The notes: generated from the sequence alone by a model not told the origin. A DNA stretch of 16,782 nt from an uncultured Oscillospiraceae bacterium (GCA_959596515.1 CAUFXR010000056.1:1-16782), one strand, 5' to 3'; positions 6,900 to 14,251 are shown, numbered from the stretch's first letter. Numbers and translations are program-made.

Positions 6900-7265
6900 T
6901 TGACGTTAGACACCCAAGAAATTTTAGAGCGCTTTTCCCTGATATCCAGTCTTCCCATGGAAGTGGCGGTAGGCTATACCACCCTTTGCTCCGACGCAGG
7001 GGAGGAACTTATCCGGCGCTTGCGGGGTACGGTCAGCGAGGAAAACGCGCCTCGGCTGGAAGCCGCGGCCGCGGGCCTGGCTTATTACCGGTACGCCATG
7101 TACCAGGCGGCCAACGCGGAGGATTTTACCATCGGGGATATCACCGTGACCAGCGCCAGAAACGATAAGGTCAATTTGGCCCGGGAGATCTGGCGGGACG
7201 CGGAGCGGGAGATCGCTGACCTGCTGTCAGACGACGGCTTTGTATTCCGCGGGGTGAAGACATGA
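6900..7265 (+). CDS. Head-tail connector (adaptor) protein
   Basis: A 121-residue, mostly helical protein. Start TTG at 6900, with GGAGGAG seven bases upstream. The pattern (TTLCSDAGEELIRRL, then LEAAAAGLAYYRYAMYQAA, and VNLAREIWRDAEREIADLL) fits helical adaptor proteins that bind beneath the portal (SPP1 gp15 / HK97 gp6 type). It is the first of three small genes between capsid and sheath, the usual place for adaptor, stopper and tail terminator. The next gene's ATG overlaps its stop (ATGA). The sequence match is weak, so the specific role rests on gene order. Confidence 0.65.
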   Translation: MTLDTQEILERFSLISSLPMEVAVGYTTLCSDAGEELIRRLRGTVSEENAPRLEAAAAGLAYYRYAMYQAANAEDFTIGDITVTSARNDKVNLAREIWRDAEREIADLLSDDGFVFRGVKT

Positions 7266-7609
7266 AAAAATACGCGGCTGTCCGCAGATTGATGAATCTC
7301 TGCGGACGGAATGTAAAGCTGGTCATAGAGGCCACCGGCGAGACAGAGGATGTCCGGGCGGTGATTCAACCTTTGCGCTACCGGAACAACGCCAATGTGG
7401 GCGGCGTTTATTTGTCGCCGGGCTTTTCAGATTTAGAAAATTATCTTTATCTGGGACCGGCGGACAAGCCAGTGGATCAATACCGAAAAACAGGTTATGT
7501 GGAGGCTAATGGGGAAAAGTATCTGATCCGCCGAGCCCAGCGGGTCTACTTTGAGGATCAGTGCGTTTATATCTGGGCGATTCTGCAAAAGCGCCACGAG
7601 GAGGAGTAA
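7262..7609 (+). CDS. Head-tail stopper-like protein (XkdH-like)
   Basis: 115 residues, starting by ATGA overlap with the adaptor gene. It begins with a short helix (VRRLMNLCGRNVKLVIEATG), then a strand-rich body (VRAVIQPLRY, YLYLGPADKP, YLIRRAQRVYFEDQCVYIWAILQKR), the shape of small beta-barrel stopper proteins such as SPP1 gp16 and the XkdH group that close the head after packaging. The second place in the adaptor-stopper-terminator trio supports this. Another minor head or tail completion role is possible. Confidence 0.62.
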   Translation: MKKYAAVRRLMNLCGRNVKLVIEATGETEDVRAVIQPLRYRNNANVGGVYLSPGFSDLENYLYLGPADKPVDQYRKTGYVEANGEKYLIRRAQRVYFEDQCVYIWAILQKRHEEE

Positions 7610-7610
7610 A

Positions 7611-8111
7611 ATGGGATTTTTCGACAGTATCATTGAGGAAACTATCACCGCGCTGAAAAACGACGAGACTCTGTCCTCCTGCCGAATCTTAAAAGCGTAT
7701 CCGGATTGTTTTCATCAATCGCCCCTTTCCACGGTGACCATCACCGTCAGTTTGGGCGGCGCTCAGTTGGCGAGCGCCGCCATGGGGGATTTTTTGGGCA
7801 TTCGCGCTTCCGGCGATTTTTACGGCAAATCCGCGGAGATCACTCTGGATGTTACGGTTTGGTCCCCCTTAACGGCAGGCGGCGTGGCGGCGTGGGAAAC
7901 GGCCGCCAGCCTGTGCGGCGCCCTGATGTTCTCCAATTTAGGGTTTACCAGTATTCAATGCGGGGAGGTTTCTTACCACAACAACGCTATGGCCCTGACT
8001 TTGCCTTGCCGGGCAAAAATCAAACTGGCTTTCGGAAAAGCTTCCGGCGGGGAAGCGTTCTCCGATGTGGTGGTAAAAGGAAAGCTGACCCAAGGAAAGG
8101 ATGTGGAATAA
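7611..8111 (+). CDS. Tail completion/terminator-like protein
   Basis: The frame opens upstream at 7551, but ATG at 7611 has GAGGAG right before it and starts just after the previous stop, giving 166 residues. An N-terminal helix (FDSIIEETITALKN) is followed by strands (STVTITVSLGG, AEITLDVTVWSP) and a helix (AAWETAASLCGALMF), consistent with tail terminator proteins that cap the tube and join it to the head (gpU / SPP1 gp17 / XkdI-J region). It directly precedes the sheath gene, as expected in contractile phages. The function is inferred from order and fold pattern. Confidence 0.58.
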   Translation: MGFFDSIIEETITALKNDETLSSCRILKAYPDCFHQSPLSTVTITVSLGGAQLASAAMGDFLGIRASGDFYGKSAEITLDVTVWSPLTAGGVAAWETAASLCGALMFSNLGFTSIQCGEVSYHNNAMALTLPCRAKIKLAFGKASGGEAFSDVVVKGKLTQGKDVE

Positions 8112-9146
8112 ATGGTCATCGCGAGAGAAAGACCCGGGGTCTATTGGGATTACTCCGCTTCCGGCGTGCTGTGGGGTTCCCAAAGCCTGAAACAGGCGGG
8201 GATCGTCGCTCTGTGTGAAAACGGCGAACAGAACCGGGTGTATTCCATCCAACGGATCAGTGACGGAAAAACAGTGTTCGGTGAGGACAGCGTCATGGCG
8301 AGAATGATCGAATCGGCTCTCGTCAACGGCGCATCCGGCGTGAAGGCGGTGAAAGCCGGTACTGAGGACAGCTTTGATTATGAGACCGCTTTGGCTGCGC
8401 TGGAGCGGGAGGACAATATCGGCGCTGTTTGCTGTGACAGCACGCAGGGAGCCGTTCTGCAGCTTTTGAAAGCCAGCGCGGTATCCGCCTCAGACAGCGG
8501 CCGGGAACGGGTAGCGGTAGGCTGCTTTTCCGGAGAGGATCCGGCGGCCTTTGCCAGTCAGCTGAACTGCGAACGGATGATGCTCCTATGCCAGGCACCG
8601 GAGAACGATCCCGCAGGCGGCGGCCTGCTGGCGGCGGCGCTGGCCGGTAAGCTGGCGGCGGCGACGGACCCATCCGCGGCCCTTAACGGTACAATCCTGG
8701 AGGGCGTCGCCGGACTGTCCAAAACGTTTTCTGAGGAGGAATTGGATGTCCTGCTGCAAAACGGGGTAGCGGTGCTGGAGGTACAGGCGGGCCGGGTGGA
8801 ACTGGTACGAGGCGTGAGCACCCGTACGGAAACCGACGGCGTGTCCGACCGGACCTTTCACGATATCAATACAGCGCTGATTATCGACACAGTGATCGGC
8901 GGAATCCGGACTTCCCTGAAAGGGATGCTGGCCGGGTCCAGAAATAATGAAAAAACCAGAAGCGCTATCGCGACTCAGACAGCGGTGAAGCTGGAGGAAT
9001 ACCGGCTTCAGGGGATTCTGGACAGCTACCGTTCCCCGGCGGTAACGGCGTCGGAGGAAGATCCGTCGGTGTGCGTTGTAACGGTGGAATTCACCGCCGC
9101 CAGAGGCCTGAACCAGATCGTGATCCAGGCCAGCATTACGGTATAA
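8112..9146 (+). CDS. Contractile tail sheath protein (XkdK-like)
   Basis: Forms the outer sheath that contracts to drive the tube through the target envelope. The 344-residue protein shows the conserved C-terminal core: LLAAALAGKLAAATDPSAA, then ILEGVAGLSKTFSEEELDVL, NGVAVLEVQAGRVELVRGVST, and a final strand in IVIQASITV used for subunit linking. It is clearly shorter than PBSX XkdK (about 466 residues), so surface domains are probably reduced and mainly the contractile core remains. The start ATG at 8112 follows the previous stop directly, with AAGGAAAGG upstream. Its presence defines the tail as contractile. The tube gene comes next. Confidence 0.9.
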   Translation: MVIARERPGVYWDYSASGVLWGSQSLKQAGIVALCENGEQNRVYSIQRISDGKTVFGEDSVMARMIESALVNGASGVKAVKAGTEDSFDYETALAALEREDNIGAVCCDSTQGAVLQLLKASAVSASDSGRERVAVGCFSGEDPAAFASQLNCERMMLLCQAPENDPAGGGLLAAALAGKLAAATDPSAALNGTILEGVAGLSKTFSEEELDVLLQNGVAVLEVQAGRVELVRGVSTRTETDGVSDRTFHDINTALIIDTVIGGIRTSLKGMLAGSRNNEKTRSAIATQTAVKLEEYRLQGILDSYRSPAVTASEEDPSVCVVTVEFTAARGLNQIVIQASITV

Positions 9147-9156
9147 GGAGGAGCCT

Positions 9157-9543
9157 ATGGAAAACGAAAATTTTCCCACCAGCCGGGATATTTACTTAGA
9201 GGTCAATGGCAAGAAGCTGGCGGTGGTAGAGGGTTATAAGGCCCATTCCACCCGGGAAAGCCACTATGTGGAAGCTTTTGGAAGCGCTGAGCCGGTGGGT
9301 ACTGTGCCGGGGAAAACCAAGCATTTTGTGGAGCTTTCCCGAGTTTACGCCTGCGACGGCGCTTTAGACGACGGGATCAGCTTTTTCGACCTTTCCGGCT
9401 TTAATCTGGTGATCGTTAAGCCGGACCGCAGAATCATTTATTCCGGTTGCGAATGGAACGAGATCAGTGAGTCCGCCGGGATCAACGATACGGTGCTGGA
9501 AGGGGTTTCCCTGATCGCTTCCCATAGGATGGAGCTGACATGA
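9157..9543 (+). CDS. Tail tube protein (XkdM-like)
   Basis: A 128-residue, strand-rich protein with a strong AAGGAGGAG site, directly after the sheath gene, where contractile phages encode the inner tube. Visible features are an N-terminal segment (SRDIYLEVNGKKLAVVEGYKA), alternating strands, and the closing DTVLEGVSLIASHRMELT. The size is somewhat under PBSX XkdM (about 147 residues). Tube subunits stack as hexameric rings. In ordinary phages the tail chaperones and tape measure follow; here the next gene, overlapping by ATGA, codes for only 69 residues. Confidence 0.8.
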   Translation: MENENFPTSRDIYLEVNGKKLAVVEGYKAHSTRESHYVEAFGSAEPVGTVPGKTKHFVELSRVYACDGALDDGISFFDLSGFNLVIVKPDRRIIYSGCEWNEISESAGINDTVLEGVSLIASHRMELT

Positions 9544-9749
9544 GAGAGGCTAAAAAAGTAAAAGTGCGCCGGAGGACCAGCAGGGAAATCCCCGTGGCGG
9601 GAGGAAATCCGCCGGAAACCAGAATCGTTTACCGGGAAACGTCAGCTGTTCATCAAGAGCGGGGACGCCCAACTGAGGTGGAGGATCTTTCCCGGGCTTT
9701 GGAGCGGGACGCCAGGCGGTACTCCGGTTTATGGGAGGTGGAGCTATGA
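9540..9749 (+). CDS. 69-residue protein of unknown function at the tape-measure position
   Basis: Not recognised. The N-terminus is very basic (MREAKKVKVRRRTSRE), the middle is Pro/Gly-rich and probably flexible, and the end looks like a short amphipathic helix (EVEDLSRALERDARRYSG) followed by LWEVEL. It overlaps the tube gene by ATGA at its start and the LysM gene by ATGA at its end, so it is tightly coupled and unlikely to be spurious. In PBSX this slot holds the chaperones (xkdN region) and the tape measure xkdO. It might be a relic or a much-reduced substitute, for example a plug between tube and baseplate. No role can be shown from the sequence. Confidence 0.7.
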   Translation: MREAKKVKVRRRTSREIPVAGGNPPETRIVYRETSAVHQERGRPTEVEDLSRALERDARRYSGLWEVEL

Positions 9750-10270
9750 ACACAGCCCTGATGCGGTTTCAGGATTACACCTGGAAGCACAACCCGAAAA
9801 CGATACAGGTGGATTACCGCCGGGAGGTTAAGGAATGGAAGCTGCCTGGACAGGGAAATCTTTTGCAGGATATGGGTCCGGGAAAGCGGATTGTCACCGG
9901 CGAGGGGGAACTGTTCGGAGAGGATTGCCTCACCCAGTTCCAGGCGTTGGCGGCTTTGTGCGAGCAGGGAGGGACCGGCTTTTTGATCCTGCCGGATTCC
10001 ACCGGATTCGAGGCCAGCCTGGTTTCCCTGACCATGGCCGGCCAGGCGGGACCGGATGTGGTAGGTTACCGGTTTGAGTTCTGGGAACAGGTGGGAGAAG
10101 GGCTTCCGGTTCTCCGGGAGGGTAAGGACTACCATACTGTTCGGGAAGGGGAAACCCTCTGGGATCTTTCGAAATGGTATGGGATTTCCATTTCCGAGCT
10201 GGCGCGGCTGAATCCCGGCATCAAGCGGCCCGATCAGCTGACCGTGGGAGAGAAGGTGGCGCTGCGGTGA
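9746..10270 (+). CDS. LysM-domain baseplate protein (XkdP-like)
   Basis: The start is ATG at 9746, after GGGAGGTGGAG and overlapping the previous stop, rather than the ATG at 9731; this gives 174 residues. Residues 1-115 begin MRFQDYTWKHNPKTI and resemble the N-terminal domain of XkdP-type baseplate proteins. Residues 129-173 are one LysM domain (YHTVREGETLWDLSKWYGIS, LNPGIK, LTVGEKVAL). In contractile tails this protein bridges hub and tube; LysM binds glycan or locks the baseplate, as in T4 gp53. It is shorter than PBSX XkdP (about 235 residues). The stop overlaps the next GTG. Confidence 0.85.
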   Translation: MNTALMRFQDYTWKHNPKTIQVDYRREVKEWKLPGQGNLLQDMGPGKRIVTGEGELFGEDCLTQFQALAALCEQGGTGFLILPDSTGFEASLVSLTMAGQAGPDVVGYRFEFWEQVGEGLPVLREGKDYHTVREGETLWDLSKWYGISISELARLNPGIKRPDQLTVGEKVALR

Positions 10271-11238
10271 TTTACCGGTTAGCGGCTCACAGCGGGGAAA
10301 CCAGAGAATTTACCAAGCCGGAAACCGTCAGGTTTTCCGTGGACCGGGACGCTCCGGCCCACAGCCTGGAAGCCCGTTTCCCGCTGGAAACGTTTGAAAA
10401 CGGACGGGACCTTCCGGAATTTCACACGATCCACATCGTAAAGGATGGAACGGTGATTTTTCGGGGGTTGATCGACGAACAGGCGGTTTCTCTGGATGGA
10501 GACGGTGCGGGATTAGAGGTGTACGCCAGAAGCCTGGCGGCTCTTCTGCTGGATAACGAGGCGATTCCTCAAACTTATTATGTGCCGTCCACCAAGCTGA
10601 TTTATCAGCGCCATGCCCAGCCCTATGGGTTCCCGGAGTTTTCCGGAAGAGACAGGACCTTTTCCACTAAACTGCAAATCGAGAAGGGAACCAGCGAGTG
10701 GGAAGTGATCGAAAGTTTCTGCCGTGACGCTTTAGGCACTCGGCCTCAGGTGACTTATACCGGGGAACTGGAAATGGAACCAGAGACCCCAGCGGATGAG
10801 GCGCTGTTTTCTAACAGGGGAGGAATTCCTTACGCGTCTGTCCGGGAGGAGAACCTGAGGTGCAAACGACTTTCCCAGGTTTTGGTGCGCTCAGAACGGC
10901 TGGGAAATTACAGCACCCAGGTGTGGGATACCCAGGCGGCGGAGGATGGGATTCTTCGCCGCCAGCTGCTGAACGCGGTGGACGACCCTAAAACCCCGGT
11001 GTTCCGGGGGCAGCAGCTGCTGGAGAAAAGCCGTGAGCAGTCTTACCAGATAGAACTGCTCTGCCCGGGAGAATGGATCTTGCCCCTGGAGACTCGGGCC
11101 AGGGTGACAGACCCCATCCTGGGAGATTTCCAGGATCTGAAGGTCAGCGGGATCTCTTATCGGCTGGATTCCTCGGGGGAGCAGACTCAGGTAACCTTAA
11201 GAAAAGAATGGGAGGCGCAAAACGATGTGGCTGGGTAA
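10267..11238 (+). CDS. Baseplate hub protein (XkdQ / gpD late-control type)
   Basis: The start is GTG at 10267, overlapping the LysM stop (GTGA), with AAGGTGG upstream; the longer frame from 10174 is unlikely. The 323-residue product has the gpD/T4 gp27-like pattern: tube-like beta domains (RFSVDRDAPAHSLEARFPL; IFRGLIDEQAVS), a helical part (TSEWEVIESFCRDAL), then strands (RQLLNAVDD, WILPLETRARVTDPILGDF, VSGISYRLDSSG). The hub forms the ring joining tube and spike. Its gene order after the LysM protein matches PBSX. It ends inside the next gene, overlapping by 14 bases. Confidence 0.85.
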   Translation: MIYRLAAHSGETREFTKPETVRFSVDRDAPAHSLEARFPLETFENGRDLPEFHTIHIVKDGTVIFRGLIDEQAVSLDGDGAGLEVYARSLAALLLDNEAIPQTYYVPSTKLIYQRHAQPYGFPEFSGRDRTFSTKLQIEKGTSEWEVIESFCRDALGTRPQVTYTGELEMEPETPADEALFSNRGGIPYASVREENLRCKRLSQVLVRSERLGNYSTQVWDTQAAEDGILRRQLLNAVDDPKTPVFRGQQLLEKSREQSYQIELLCPGEWILPLETRARVTDPILGDFQDLKVSGISYRLDSSGEQTQVTLRKEWEAQNDVAG

Positions 11239-11575
11239 AAAAATAGCTTCCCGGCAAAGGGAACCGGAACGTCCGATGGTAGGAATGATCTCAGGCGAGC
11301 AGAACGGCGGCCTGTTAGTTCAGTCCTCGTCAGAATACCGGGAGGTAGCCGCCGCCGGGCCCTATGGGGTAAAAAGCCTGCCTCCCACCGGGGAAAACGC
11401 CGTAGGCGTGGTCTCCGGAGATAGAACTTTCTGCCTGGGAGTGGAGATGGATCCGGAAGACTTGCAACCAGGAGAACTGGTTTTGTTTTCCTCAGGCGGA
11501 GCAAAAATCACCTTGACCCAGGATGGGAAGATCCAGCTGGTGGGCCAGGTATTTATCAACGGCGCAGAGCAATAA
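11225..11575 (+). CDS. Short baseplate spike protein (gpV/gp45-type, OB fold)
   Basis: 116 residues; ATG at 11225 with GGGAGGCG upstream, inside the end of the hub gene. The N-terminal part gives a small OB-like barrel (MVGMISGEQNGGLLVQSS; VKSLPPTGENAVGVVSGD), and the C-terminus, AKITLTQDGKIQLVGQVFING, is the repeated-strand pattern of trimeric spike needles. Such spikes tip the tube and pierce the envelope. This one is short: there is almost no needle beyond the barrel and no His-x-His metal tip. Its place between hub and gp25-like genes supports the call. Confidence 0.8.
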   Translation: MWLGKKIASRQREPERPMVGMISGEQNGGLLVQSSSEYREVAAAGPYGVKSLPPTGENAVGVVSGDRTFCLGVEMDPEDLQPGELVLFSSGGAKITLTQDGKIQLVGQVFINGAEQ

Positions 11576-11585
11576 GGAGGCGGTT

Positions 11586-11939
11586 ATGGATACAGCGATC
11601 AAGGATGGAGACTTTCAAACAAATACCTGCGGACTGCCGGTGAAGATCAGCGGCGCTCAGGAACTTTTACAGCGCGCCATGTTCCGGCTGGTCATAAGGA
11701 AAGGAAGTTTTTTCTATGACCAGCAGTTGGGAAGCCGTTTGTATACCCTGAAAGGCAGCTACGGCAGCAGGGAGACCCTTTCGGAAAGCGCCATGCAGAT
11801 GGTACGGGAGGCGCTCAGCCCTATGACTGAGGTTACGCCTCTTCGGGTACAGGCCAGTATGACCGGGCCCGACCAGCTTTCTTTGACAGTCGCCCTTTTG
11901 GCGGACCAGAAACAAACGGAATTGGAGGTGCTGATATGA
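11586..11939 (+). CDS. Baseplate wedge protein (XkdS / W / gp25-like)
   Basis: Start ATG at 11586 after a perfect AAGGAGG; the longer frame from 11523 overlaps the spike gene and lacks a site. The 117-residue product has a helical segment GAQELLQRAMFRLVIRKGSFFYDQQLGSRLYTL, typical of gp25-like proteins, where the baseplate nucleates sheath and wedge assembly, followed by SESAMQMVREALSPM and strands. It overlaps the next gene (ATGA), which encodes its partner J-like protein. Confidence 0.82.
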   Translation: MDTAIKDGDFQTNTCGLPVKISGAQELLQRAMFRLVIRKGSFFYDQQLGSRLYTLKGSYGSRETLSESAMQMVREALSPMTEVTPLRVQASMTGPDQLSLTVALLADQKQTELEVLI

Positions 11940-13012
11940 GCGAAACCTATGAATCCATACTTTCCAGGATGCAGGACCGGTTTCAGGAGATGGCCGGTTT
12001 TTCGGCTGACGACGCCTCAGACATCGGCATTCGGCTGAAGGTGTTGGCGGGAGAGTTGTTCTCCGCTTACACCAATTTGGATTGGCTGAAGCGCCAGGTG
12101 TTTCCCCAAACAGCCCAGGGTGTGCAGCTGGACTATCACGCCCAGCAACGGGGAATCGAGAGAAAAGGCGCTGTCCATTCCCAGGGCACCCTGGAGTTTT
12201 CTCGGGACACCGCCTTGCTTTACGATGTGACGATCCCTGAGGGAACGGTGTGCGCTACATCTCAGGAGGGCGGCCTGCGGTTTATCACAACCCAAAAGGG
12301 AATTTTAAAGGCGGGAGATTTTTCTGTCGCTGTTCCGGCGGCCTCTGAGGAAGGCGGTTCTGACACCAACGCGGCGGCGGAGACCATCAAGGTGCTGGTG
12401 ACGCCGCCCCCGGGGGTCACGGCGGTAATCAACCGGGATGCGTTCACCGGCGGCGCCGACGGGGAAAGCGATGAGGAACTCCGGGAACGGGTGCTGGAAA
12501 GTTACCGTAATATTCCCAATGGTACCAACAGCGCTTTTTACCGGGAATTCGCCCTGCAATATGACAGCGTATACTCCGCGTCAGCGGTGCCCAGAGCCAG
12601 GGGAACCGGTACGGTAGACGTCTATGTGGCATCCAGGGGAGATATCCCCGGTAAAGAGGTGATCACCCAGATACAAAATGACCTGAACGCTGTGAAGGAA
12701 ATCAATGTAGATGTTCAGGTAAAAGGCGCGGAAAAGATTTCCGTGGATATTATCCTGTATCTGGTGCCGAAGGCGGGCTACGATTATTCCGAGCTGAAAC
12801 CGCTGGCGGAACAGGCCTTGCGAGACTATATGGGAGGACTGTCGATCGGGGAGTCTGTTTATATGACAAAAGCCGTCGCCGTGGTTTACGGGATTGAAGG
12901 CGTAGAACAGTGCTGGCCGGAGACGGCGCTTTGCCATGACGTGGCAGTGGAAAACAGTCAGCTGGCGGTGGGAGGGACCATAGGGGTTTCTCCCGATGTG
13001 GAGGACGACTAA
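11936..13012 (+). CDS. Baseplate J-like protein (XkdT)
   Basis: A 358-residue wedge protein. The N-terminus has WLKRQVFPQTAQGVQLDYHAQQRGIERK, the middle VPAASEEGGSDTNAAAETI and DAFTGGADGESDEELRERVLESYRN, and the C-terminal half NAVKEINVDVQVKGAEKISVDI, all hallmarks of the Baseplate_J family (P2 gpJ, Mu gp47, T4 gp6). These build the wedges that open when the tail triggers. The length is normal for XkdT. It starts in the gp25-like stop and ends one base into the next start (TAATG). Confidence 0.92.
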   Translation: MSETYESILSRMQDRFQEMAGFSADDASDIGIRLKVLAGELFSAYTNLDWLKRQVFPQTAQGVQLDYHAQQRGIERKGAVHSQGTLEFSRDTALLYDVTIPEGTVCATSQEGGLRFITTQKGILKAGDFSVAVPAASEEGGSDTNAAAETIKVLVTPPPGVTAVINRDAFTGGADGESDEELRERVLESYRNIPNGTNSAFYREFALQYDSVYSASAVPRARGTGTVDVYVASRGDIPGKEVITQIQNDLNAVKEINVDVQVKGAEKISVDIILYLVPKAGYDYSELKPLAEQALRDYMGGLSIGESVYMTKAVAVVYGIEGVEQCWPETALCHDVAVENSQLAVGGTIGVSPDVEDD

Positions 13013-13584
13013 TGAGTAGACTGCAAGCGTTAAGAGATGCCTTGCGTCCGTTGGGGATCTATAAGCTGGAAGAGGGCACATTGGTTTACGCGGAGCTGGC
13101 GGCCTACGCGGAAGGATTAGACCTTCTGGAGAGCGGCCTTGACGAACTGGAGCGGGAAGCGTTTCTCCCCACCGCCCAGGGGGAGGGGATTTCCCAGCGG
13201 GAGAAAATTTATGGCAAGCCTAAGACCCTTTTGCCGTTGCAGGAACGAAGGGAAATGCTGCTTTACCGGGGCGCTATCAATAACCGGAACAATACCCGGG
13301 CGGATTTGGAGCGAGCGCTGGTGGCCTGCGGGTTGCGGGCGCAGGTAAAAGAAAATTTAGATGGCGCCACCATTTACATCAACTGTTTTGATTTTCTGGA
13401 GGATTTTCAGGGGCAAGAGGAGATCAAGGCAGCGGCGCAGGAGTTTTTGCCCTGCCATTTGGAGGCGGAGTTTGATTTCAGGTCGCTGGACTGGAATAAA
13501 ATCGATGGGCTGGAGAAGACCTTTGACCAAATGGACGCGGCCCAAATGACATGGGACCAGATTGACGCTTACAGCCCGGATTAA
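13012..13584 (+). CDS. Baseplate protein gpI/XkdU-like
   Basis: 190 residues, starting at the last base of the previous stop. The pattern (DALRPLGIYKLEEGTLVYAEL, LDELEREAFLPTAQGEGISQREKIYG, then ERREMLLYRGAINNRNNTRADLERAL) matches XkdU/YmfQ-type proteins that follow gpJ and join the baseplate to fibres. The final residues, MDAAQMTWDQIDAYSPD, are acidic. Order gpJ then gpI is conserved in P2, Mu and PBSX. It is followed by AAGGAGG and the tail-tip gene. Confidence 0.85.
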   Translation: MSRLQALRDALRPLGIYKLEEGTLVYAELAAYAEGLDLLESGLDELEREAFLPTAQGEGISQREKIYGKPKTLLPLQERREMLLYRGAINNRNNTRADLERALVACGLRAQVKENLDGATIYINCFDFLEDFQGQEEIKAAAQEFLPCHLEAEFDFRSLDWNKIDGLEKTFDQMDAAQMTWDQIDAYSPD

Positions 13585-13598
13585 AAGGAGGATACTTT

Positions 13599-14069
13599 AT
13601 GCCCACAAGCAATAAAACGCCGGAGTTGAATCTAAATAACTGGTTGGGCACCGATAAGCCCATGAGAAGCGATTTTACCGAGGACAACCTGATTTTAGAC
13701 AGCGTCATCGGCGGACATCTGCAGGATGCGGTGTCGCATCTTTCCGCCGCTGACCGGGAGAAATTTGACTCACCCTATTTGTTGGATAATTATGCCGGCA
13801 CTGGGGATGCGGAGCAGTCCTTTACGCTGCCTTTCACGCCAAAATTTGTGTTTGTGTTTTATCAGACCAGGGCCTTCAGCGAGTATGTGGCGGAAGGGGA
13901 TTATACCAAATGCAACGCCGGGTTCGCGGCTCCCGGCCTGAGCACGGCGGCGGTTTCCCTGCAGGGAAATAAGCTGATTGTCAGACAGACCATAGGTGAG
14001 GTTACAGGAAAGCTGTTTTATAATCTGAACCTGAGAGACGGACAGTATTTTTATCTAGCGGTAAAATAA
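13599..14069 (+). CDS. Short tail-tip/fibre-like protein
   Basis: 156 residues with a strong AAGGAGG site. The N-terminus (TPELNLNNWLGTDKPMRSDFTEDNLIL) resembles the baseplate-attachment end of clostridial XkdV-like tail fibres. The rest is a single strand-rich domain (FTLPFTPKFVFVFYQTR; GNKLIVRQTIGEVTGKLFYNLNL; GQYFYLAVK). No long coiled coil, repeats or collagen-like region and no chaperone gene follow, so this is either a minimal tip or a fibre with the receptor-binding part lost. It is the last gene of the block. Attachment to the baseplate is inferred. Confidence 0.65.
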   Translation: MPTSNKTPELNLNNWLGTDKPMRSDFTEDNLILDSVIGGHLQDAVSHLSAADREKFDSPYLLDNYAGTGDAEQSFTLPFTPKFVFVFYQTRAFSEYVAEGDYTKCNAGFAAPGLSTAAVSLQGNKLIVRQTIGEVTGKLFYNLNLRDGQYFYLAVK

Positions 14070-14129
14070 ACGGGCGTGGTTGGCTTCTCCATAGAAAGGG
14101 GCTGATCCGGCGCGCGAAAAAAACATCTT

Positions 14130-14166
14130 AAAAAATAGCAGGCCCCGCCGTTTTCGGCGGGGCCTG
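14130..14166 (-). terminator. Second terminator of the nadBC operon
   Basis: CAGGCCCCGCCG (14139-14150) pairs perfectly with CGGCGGGGCCTG (14155-14166) around TTTT. Read on the minus strand it ends CTATTTTTT (from the A-run at 14130-14135), so it serves the minus-strand operon. On the plus strand no T-run follows, though the hairpin could still slow polymerase leaving the phage block. Confidence 0.8.
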
Positions 14167-14189
14167 TGCTGTGTGGTTCCCGATTTCGC

Positions 14190-14217
14190 AAAAAGGCCCC
14201 GGCGTCGCCGGGGCCTT
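14190..14217 (-). terminator. First terminator of the nadBC operon
   Basis: AAGGCCCCGGCG (14193-14204) pairs with CGCCGGGGCCTT (14206-14217) with a minimal loop. On the minus strand the stem is followed by TTTTTG, 35 bases beyond the nadC stop. Together with the next hairpin it forms a tandem terminator that keeps minus-strand transcripts out of the phage block. Confidence 0.85.
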
Positions 14218-14251
14218 GCTAATTTAAATTAAAACTTATTCAAATAAAAAC

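Noticed and set aside
9551..9558. A-rich run in the 69-residue gene as a -1 frameshift site for a tail chaperone
   Set aside because: The heptamer A AAA AAG is out of phase with the reading frame, and the -1 frame meets TAA at once (9551-9553). No longer frame lies downstream either.
1199..14069. Reading the block as a headless tailocin or extracellular injection system
   Set aside because: Terminase, portal, protease, cement and capsid genes are all intact, which such systems lack.
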